The notes beneath the pieces were generated by a model. The model searched no databases. It was not told the DNA's origin and saw only the letters and a program-made list of their open reading frames with translations. From Hermetia illucens (Eukaryota; Arthropoda; Insecta; Diptera; Stratiomyidae), in the NCBI RefSeq assembly GCF_905115235.1, contig NC_051852.1, positions 143,020,027-143,084,026 of the forward strand: a stretch of 64,000 nucleotides of DNA. Reading direction: 5' to 3'. The translations under genes were made by a program, and so were the position numbers. How positions within the stretch are numbered: position 1 is the first letter of the stretch; each line of letters begins with the position of its first letter. Below are positions 57,648 through 64,000 of this stretch, piece after piece.

Positions 57648-58668
57648 GCGCAACAACCGGTATCCGGTCTAGGCCTGCCTTAATAAGGAACTCCAGACAT
57701 CCCGGTTTTGCGCCGAGGTCCACCAATTCGATATCCCTAAAAGCTGTCTGGCGTCCTGACCCACGCCATCGCTCCATCTTAGGCAGGGTCTGCCTCGTCT
57801 TTCCGGGAGGGATCATCCTCATCCATACGGATTAAGTGACCCGCCCACCGTAACCTATTGAGCCGGATTTTATCCACAACCGGACGGTCATGGTATCGCT
57901 CATAGATTTCGTCATTGTGTAGGCTACGGAATCGTCCATCCTCATGTAGGGGGCCAAAAATTCTTCGGGGGATTCTTCTCTCGAACGCGGCCAAGAGTTC
58001 GCAATTTTTCTTGCTAAGAACCCAAGTTTCCGAGGAATACATGAGGACTGGCAAGATCATAGTCTTGTACAGTAAGAGCTTTGACCCTATGGTGAGACGT
58101 TTCGAGCGGAACAGTCTTTGTAAGCTGAAATAGGCTCTGTTGATAGATAACAACCGTGCGCGGATTTCGTCATCGTAGTTTTTATCGGTTGTGATTTTTG
58201 ACCCTAGATAGGAGAAATTGTCAACGGTCTCAAAGTTGTATTCTCCTATCCTTATTCTTCTTCGTGTTTGTGTTTGACCAGTGCGGTTTGATGTTGTTGG
58301 TTCATTCGTCTTCGGTGTTGACGTTGCCACCATATATTTTGTCTTGCCTTCATTGATGTCCAGCCCAAGATCTCGCGCCGCCTGCTCGATCTGGATGAAG
58401 GCAGTTTGTACATCTCGGATCGTTCTTCCCATGATGTCGATATCGTCTGCATAGGCCAGTAGTTGCGTGGACTTGAAGAGGATCGTACCTCTTGCATTTA
58501 CGTCGGCATCACGGATCACTTTCTCGAGGGCCAGGTGAAAGAGGACGCATGATAGCGCATCCCCTTGTCGTAGACCGTTGTTGATGTCGAATGGTCTTGA
58601 GAGTGATCCTGCTGCTTTTATCTGGCCTCGCACATTGGTCAGGGTCAGCCTAGTCAGTCTTATTAATT
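57648..58668 (-). mobile_element. Family B copy B6, best-preserved
   Basis: 5'-truncated. A frame of 284 codons is open from the middle of RT to near the 3' end (58633-57779). It reads MRGQIKAAGSLSRPFDINNG, GLRQGDALSCVLFHLALEKV, AYADDIDIMGRTIRD, LGLDINEGKTKYMVATS, YLGSKITTDKNYDDEIRARL and RLRWAGHLIRMDEDDPS. The catalytic YADD is intact. The 3' UTR ends in (ATC)n on this strand. A possible TTTGAAA duplication flanks it. It is the youngest family B copy by frame integrity and serves as the reference for B1. Confidence 0.85.
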
Positions 58669-58900
58669 TGAAAACTTGATTACTATTATTCGCAATTTAT
58701 TTATTTATATCAAGATTATACATACTTTATTCTACGATTATCTAGGGTTTTGTCATTCCGTTGTTACTTTACTATTTTTATGTCTTTTAATGTTCGGCGA
58801 ACTGGACTCGAGTGTTTTTAATGAGAATGTTGACAAATCTCTGATTTTGACATTTGTCACCCCAGTCTTATGTTAGTCCGTCAGCTGTGACTGCGGTCAT
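58669..58900. other. No feature recognised
   Basis: AT-rich spacer between B6 and the family C copy. Confidence 0.4.
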
Positions 58901-58904
58901 TAAA

Positions 58905-60320
58905 TGAAGCGGCGGAGGCGAATTTATACTGATGCTTAGGTTAGAGCCTCCGATGTGCCGCCATTGGGGAATTCTCCAAAGGCTTTTTACGGCGATCAGA
59001 CCGGAGTCTGCACGGGGACTCATCTGAAGTGGCAATAGGTCAAGAAACCTTACCAGAGGTATACTGAATTCACAAGTTTGAAGAGTATTCCGGTTGGCTC
59101 CTTAGTAGGTTTCATGGGGATCATGGTTACGTTCAAGCAACCAGAGACCATCGGGCCTGAAACGTGGTGCAGTGTTTCAACAAGGGTGCTATACTCTATA
59201 ATTCGGTAGAGACTTAGGTAGTTCTTGGTAGTGGTAGTGTTACGCTTCTTTTAACGGGGCTCTGATGTGTCACAAAATCTATCCGTGTCTTAAAAAACCG
59301 TGGAATTAACTCTACGAGACGTTAAACTACAGAAACGTAACTATCTGCGCGACTGAAGTCGAAGATGCAATAAAACGAATGAAATTGGGGAAGGCAGCAG
59401 GACCTGATGACATCGCATCTGAGCTCTGGAAAGCAAAGAGCTGGGACCCAACACTGGGGCTCAACGAATTCTTTAATCGAGTTGTTGAGGGAGGTAGGAT
59501 CGTTGTAATATAGAAAAAGACAGGTGGTTCAACAGAATAATTAAATTACCGCCCGATCCGAGTGCAGTTCTACACCCTGAAAATTTTAGGACACATTCGC
59601 GATAATCCTATTGGCAAAATCGTTAAAAAATCGTGGATCAAGCTGGCTTTGTCAAGAACTGCGGAGCTGCTCATGAAGAAACGCCGTGAGAAGCATCGCC
59701 CTCTGTACATTGCATTTCTGGATCTAGAGAAATCGTTTGAGAGTGTGCCACGTGAACTCATCTCCTCTTTGTTCTTGTTGAGGACACTGTCACACGGGAC
59801 ATTGAACGTTCAACGCCCTATATCCTGCTTTATGAAGTCTCAGGTTGAATCTGAATAAAACAGAATTTTTGATGGCCGAGCCGCATGAAACGCATTGCAA
59901 CTCTCAATATCAGCAACCTACCCAGAACTGAATGATTTAAGTATCTCGGGTCAATACTATCAGTCAATGAAGAATTGAGTTATGAAATTGCTTCACGCAT
60001 TAGTGCAACCTGGATAAAATGATTTTTCACAGTTGGTGTTCTGTGTGATCGACGCAATGAACGTGTCAATCCAAAATTTACCTAATGTCGTCTTCTCAGT
60101 GACTCTCTATGATTCTGAGTGTTGGCCGACTATAAAGCACAATGAACGGTGTCTTGCGGTAATTGAGAAGAAAGATGTTGCGTTGGAACAAAGGTCGATG
60201 ATAAGCCACCAAAAGGCCAGCTAAAACAATGATGGATTTGAAAGTCTCACGACTGCATTCAGATCGAGCCATTAATGGAATGAAATGATGAAACCGATCA
60301 CGACAAGGCGACCTAGCTTA
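58905..60320 (+). mobile_element. Family C (RTE-like) LINE copy C2 with block U2
   Basis: Block U2 (58905-59245) is followed directly by the RT start EVEDAIKRMKLGKAAGPDDI (about 59355-59420). Then come RT pieces (59562-59858; ELLMKKRREKHRPLYIAFLD, FESVPRELI) and C-terminal remnants (60033-60224; LYDSECWPTIKHNERCLAVI). The 3' part shares CTCACGACTGCATTCAGATC with 22.03 kb. Several frame changes and internal losses; more decayed than C1. Confidence 0.7.
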
Positions 60321-60745
60321 TGAACGGGGTCTTTCATCAAGTCCTCCATGGGGAATATGGATTTGGTAAGAGAATCAAACAGGATCGTACTGAAAATTAA
60401 CACCTACGAAACCAAGGTTCTCAGTCTGACTGATAATCACAGTTTTCCCATTTCCATTGGTGGAGAGAGTGTTGAAGGTGTCCATCGACTGTTCGTATGA
60501 AGAAAGCCTTGTTTCGGCCAACAACGGTAGCACCGAACTTGTTACCCCTCGACTCATAAACAGCTCTAAATCCGCCTCAGCTGCTTTGTCCAAATCTTGG
60601 AAATCCCTTATGCCGGGATGACCGACAGGGAGGGACAAAAACCCTTGACAAACAAAAGTGGCAGTCCTAGAAGGCGTTGAAACATATTTCAGTTAACCGT
60701 CAACGATGGCGCGGTGGCGTGTTTGGCACCCTATACCTCATTCAG
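60321..60745. other. No gene recognised
   Basis: A minus-strand frame of 87 codons (60375-60638) has no known domain and no promoter or splice signals. Confidence 0.3.
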
Positions 60746-61256
60746 ACGTAATTGGCAAGGATAAAAATATATAATTTCAATTTAATTTCGAATTTACACT
60801 AGAAGTAATCAGTATTTTGCTTAAGGTTTGAAAATAAACAAACATATTTGCAAGTGGTGACTTTTATATTTTCACTGAACATATGTGATGAATTTTCATT
60901 GGATGGTGATATGTGCGTGCATGCACAGTGTTTATTAATTACTTACGGTGGAAAGAGGAGTTACTCAATTCTTTGTGTTATAAATGGAGAATTATACTAA
61001 ATAGGGTGAATTGGCAAATGTGCCGATTTTTCCGAATTTTCAAAATTGCTGACACGAGATTTGTTATAAATTCTCTTTGACGGAGTTTTAATTCGCAAAA
61101 CTTTTTTTTGGAATTTACAATTTTACACGTAGTTAGCATCCAGTGTCAACGAAGTTAGGGAATTAGGGTGCAGAGTAATAAACTGAGGAAGGTGACAAAT
61201 TGAACACTGAAATGTTATTACAATGCTACGTGGATCTCCAGCACAATATCTTCAAT

Positions 61257-62676
61257 TTATCGCATTTGATTGGCCACAGTCAAAATTGAATACGAAATTC
61301 TCATAATCTGCAATAGATAAAGTAATGAGTCAATTTTTTTAGCGGGAATAATTATCCTTTTTTGGTCTTACCGAAGCAAATGTAGTTAAGGTAATCGGGA
61401 ACACTTTTCCTGCCAGAACAATTTTCGGTTTTTGGGTCATTTGCATAAAAATGATGGCAGTTTTTTTGAACTCCTTTGACTGATCGAAAATATTTGAGGA
61501 ATAAATGGCAGTCACCAATTCGCCTGTTACTACTGTGAAGTTGTTGACATAGTAGCAGCAGAAAAGGATTTGAATAGTAAACGCTACAGCGGCTATGAAA
61601 AGCATCATGACTTGTGTAAAGTTTACTGCATAAAACAGGATCACAAATATTTCGATGGCAACGGCGGTCGCAGTACTGGCAAACTGAATGAAGATGGTAA
61701 TCGAAATGGTGTTTTGCAATATGTTGTAAATCCTGCAATTGGTATTATCATATTTGAGTGTCTAAACCAGGAAGGTTTCCGTCCAAATTGATGTAAACTC
61801 AAGTCAATACTCAAAGTTGCTAACCAGCAAGTTAAATGACAAATCTCTAGCAGTCCTACTTCTTGGTCAGCAATAGGTTTGCCTGGAGTTACTTCAATTG
61901 TATCTTAATAACTTTTGAATCATCAAATTCACTTACTCCATTATAATCCGATGGTCCTCAATACAACCAATGAGATCTTCATAATTTTCCTTTTGTGTTT
62001 TCGTAGGATCCCAGCCGACATTTTGAATTCGTTCTATTATAATCTCAAGGTGACCCCGTAACATTATGAAGTACAAAGGAGCGGTCAAATCGTTTATTAA
62101 ATCCTCAATAGCTAGGAGCACAAAACAAAAATATTGGAACAAAAGGGTTGTCCAATAAATCCACATCGACTGCCGGAAGTCATACGGGGTCCATACATTG
62201 AACATAAGAATTTTTCCATTGGACAAGGCTGCGTTAAATGCGGCGGAAGATGATACCAGGAAATACCAAATTGCCACAAATGAAGTCAGGCGATTACAGA
62301 ACAATATTAACTTCTCCAACTTTTCGACTTGACGCTCTGAGAGTCCCATACTGTCCAGAGTCTCGAAGTGCTCGTTGATACCAATTAACTTTAGGCGCAT
62401 TTTTAAAATAACTACAAACTTCAGGAAACACGTCACTATAGTTGTGTTCATTGGAAAATTATCTGAAAATTCTTTTATGTCCTGGACATAAAACAATTGA
62501 ATTAAAAACGATAGAATTATTACAATATTCACCACTACAAGAACAAACGCCAGAAATGCGTTTTGCCAGAAATTATACTTCAAATCAGGAAAAAATCCGT
62601 TGATTTGCCCGTAAAACCATATTCCGTGTAAAAATCGTTCGGTAACCACCTTCCTTCGAATGATTTGCACTTCCAT
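61257..62676 (-). CDS. Odorant receptor Or4 (7tm_6), 3 exons
   Basis: Insect odorant receptor, minus strand. Exons: 62676-61937 (740 nt), 61732-61372 (361 nt) and 61307-61257 (51 nt); 383 residues. Introns of 204 and 64 bp have GTAAGT and GTAAGA donors and TTGCAG and CTGCAG acceptors. Landmarks: NVWTPYDFRQSMWIYWTTLL, NVGWDPTKTQKENYEDL, NIFDQSKEFKKTAIIFMQM and the C-terminal IMRISYSILTVANQMR. Seven hydrophobic segments, no signal peptide. The frame is intact. It is closest to Or3, from which it differs mainly in TM1, TM3 and TM4. A tuning receptor for use with Orco is expected; the ligand is unknown. Confidence 0.92.
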
Positions 62677-62736
62677 ATTGAATACGTTCTAGTGAGAAGT
62701 CTAACCTGAAATAGGTGTGAACGGTACGTACGGCAC

Positions 62737-62744
62737 CTTATATA
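62737..62744 (-). promoter_or_regulatory. TATA box of Or4
   Basis: TATATAAG 61 bp before the ATG. The leader is 6 bp longer than in Or2 and Or3. Confidence 0.6.
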
Positions 62745-63109
62745 CTCCCTAATTCCAGGTGTCAAGTAGTTATCGTGTCAGTTTCCTTAATAAAAAATAT
62801 GAGAAAGTTACATAAGGGCCAGTTTTTCTTTAAATTATTGAAAGGAGTGATTTAAGTAACTGGTCAGCAACCCCCTACAAGGAACTCTCAAATTGCTGGA
62901 TATTAGATTGGTTTAAATTGAATTAGATCTCATGACTCTTATGGCAACAGATATTAGACATATCAAATTTCCGGGAAAAATTCACTCCTACTTTCTTCGT
63001 AACTACAAATTTCGCGGAATTGGTGGTAAAATTTCAAGAAATGAGCTCCTGAAAATGTAAGATCCCAATAATTGAATCCCAATGGGTGAATAAGATATTC
63101 ATCATTTAA

Positions 63110-64000
63110 ACTTTAAGCAACAGCCCAGGGATCGTCCTCCCTGCACTGGAAAAAGTGCTAATAGGACCCCAAGCCAAGGTGGAACAGTATACGCCGAGGG
63201 CTGCGTGGCCAATGAGGAGCTTGGTCTTTAATATGCGAACTCTGAATACCTTTGGCACCTTCAGTTTCAAATAAGTCCCTTACCCGGACCACTCGTGCGA
63301 CCAAGACTTATTTTAAAAATAAAAAGAACCGACGATAGGAGAAGAGAAGATAATACCAGGCGCATCATCGGACGATGAGCTGCTGCCATCCGGCCAGGAG
63401 ACAGAGAAGCCGTCGAGAGCAGTACACTCGGTGCCAGCCGTAGTACCGCTGTGCTGAAACCAACCACAGGGACCTCCCGGAGCAAGGCGGCAGATGGACT
63501 AGTGGCTTCCAGCCTGCAATCCACGGGCGTCAAACTGAGTGTAGCGAGTACCAGATATAGTATTCTTAACCCGGTATCCTCGACGTCGAAGGATCAAACA
63601 AAAGTGAAAACCGACAAAAACGTCCGTCGTCGGAAACTGACTAAGAAGCGAAGGCTTAATGAGGTCCTGCTCAAGAGCCGGATGAAAAATACCAGGCGAT
63701 TGATGAAAAATACAACAGCAAACGCCTGACAGACGAGCAGAAGGCGAAACCCATCGCTCTGAAACGCAATCGATCTCAAGTCGAGGTCGCGCATGATCAT
63801 AAGCAGAGCAGAGTGGGTTTGAGCTCAGACGCTAAGTAATATCTGAAGAAAAGTATACAGCAACAGTCAGCCGACGAGCCACAAACTGCGAAACCCTTCA
63901 GTAACGTGGCCAGGAGCCACTTACGTGTGGCGCTGGCAAACTATCGCCGGAGATGTGGACCAGTGTTGAGCCCCGGCTATCGGAGATGCTCATTGAGCAT
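63110..64000 (+). mobile_element. LOA/I-like LINE, 5' part with ORF1, runs off the window
   Basis: A Lys/Arg-rich ORF1 start (63451-63729; NVRRRKLTKKRRLNEVLLKS) is followed in another frame by KRLTDEQKAKPIALKRNRSQ and NVARSHLRVALANYRRR. These resemble the ORF1 N-terminal region of LOA/I-like insect LINEs. It does not align visibly with the 5' part of copy A1, so it may be a different family. At least one stop or shift lies near 63729. The right end is outside the window. Confidence 0.5.

Larger units (their letters stand above)
60750..63090 (-). repeat. Or duplication unit 4
   Basis: It is homologous to units 2 and 3 including both flanks. The upstream part shares GTGTCAGTTTCCTTAATAAA and about 300 bp beyond. 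The downstream part shares GTGACTTTTATATTTT and GGTGATATGTG. Confidence 0.65.

Noticed and set aside
1-64000. CRISPR arrays, operons or other prokaryotic features
   Set aside because: Spliced insect genes, TATA boxes, poly(A) signals and LINEs show a eukaryotic genome; no regularly spaced repeats were seen.

Overview
The window is eukaryotic and looks like insect DNA, most likely from a fly (Diptera). It holds four complete insect odorant receptor (7tm_6) genes with short GT-AG introns and TATA boxes. Most of the remaining sequence is transposable-element debris: non-LTR retrotransposons (LINEs) of R1-like, Jockey-like, LOA/I-like and RTE-like type, a tRNA-derived SINE, and decayed BEL/Pao and Gypsy-type fossils. 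The species cannot be fixed from sequence alone. LINE families are labelled A (LOA/I-like, RNase H-bearing), B ((ATG)n-tailed), C (RTE-like), D (unassigned), E (Jockey-like) and F (R1-like) for cross-reference.

Layout. 1-3.3 kb: family A copy, minus strand. 3.4-3.9 kb: R1-like tail. 4.29-4.67 kb: small secreted mucin-like gene, minus strand, with TATA box and poly(A) signal. 5-7.7 kb: dispersed repeats and LINE scraps. 7.9-17.5 kb: BEL/Pao fossil interrupted by a family B LINE, itself interrupted by a nearly full-length R1-like element; target-site duplications are visible at both levels. 18-19 kb: family A tail flanked by an 8-bp duplication. 20.4-29.6 kb: Or1 on the plus strand, with an 8-kb first intron full of repeats. 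31-34.4 kb: a repeat and a family C LINE. 34.4-40.9 kb: family A tail split by a near-complete Jockey-like element. 41.3-43.5, 50.0-52.0 and 60.8-63.1 kb: three tandemly duplicated minus-strand units carrying Or2, Or3 and Or4. These are separated by R1-like copies, a 151-bp insert with a hammerhead ribozyme fold, SINEs and further LINE pieces. 57.1-57.6 kb: a candidate host first exon with TATA box and splice donor. 63.1-64 kb: the start of another LOA/I-like element running off the window.

The four receptors share one gene model: exons of 740 (743 in Or2), 361 and 51 nt, with identical intron phases and intact reading frames. Or2-Or4 also share a TATATAAG promoter block and flanking sequence, so they arose by duplication of units of about 2.1-2.3 kb. 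Receptors of this class work at the dendrite membrane of olfactory neurons as odour-tuning subunits with the co-receptor Orco.

Limits. LINE clade names rest on motif recognition by eye. Boundaries not backed by a target-site duplication are approximate. Several long stretches, stated in the list, hold nothing I can identify.
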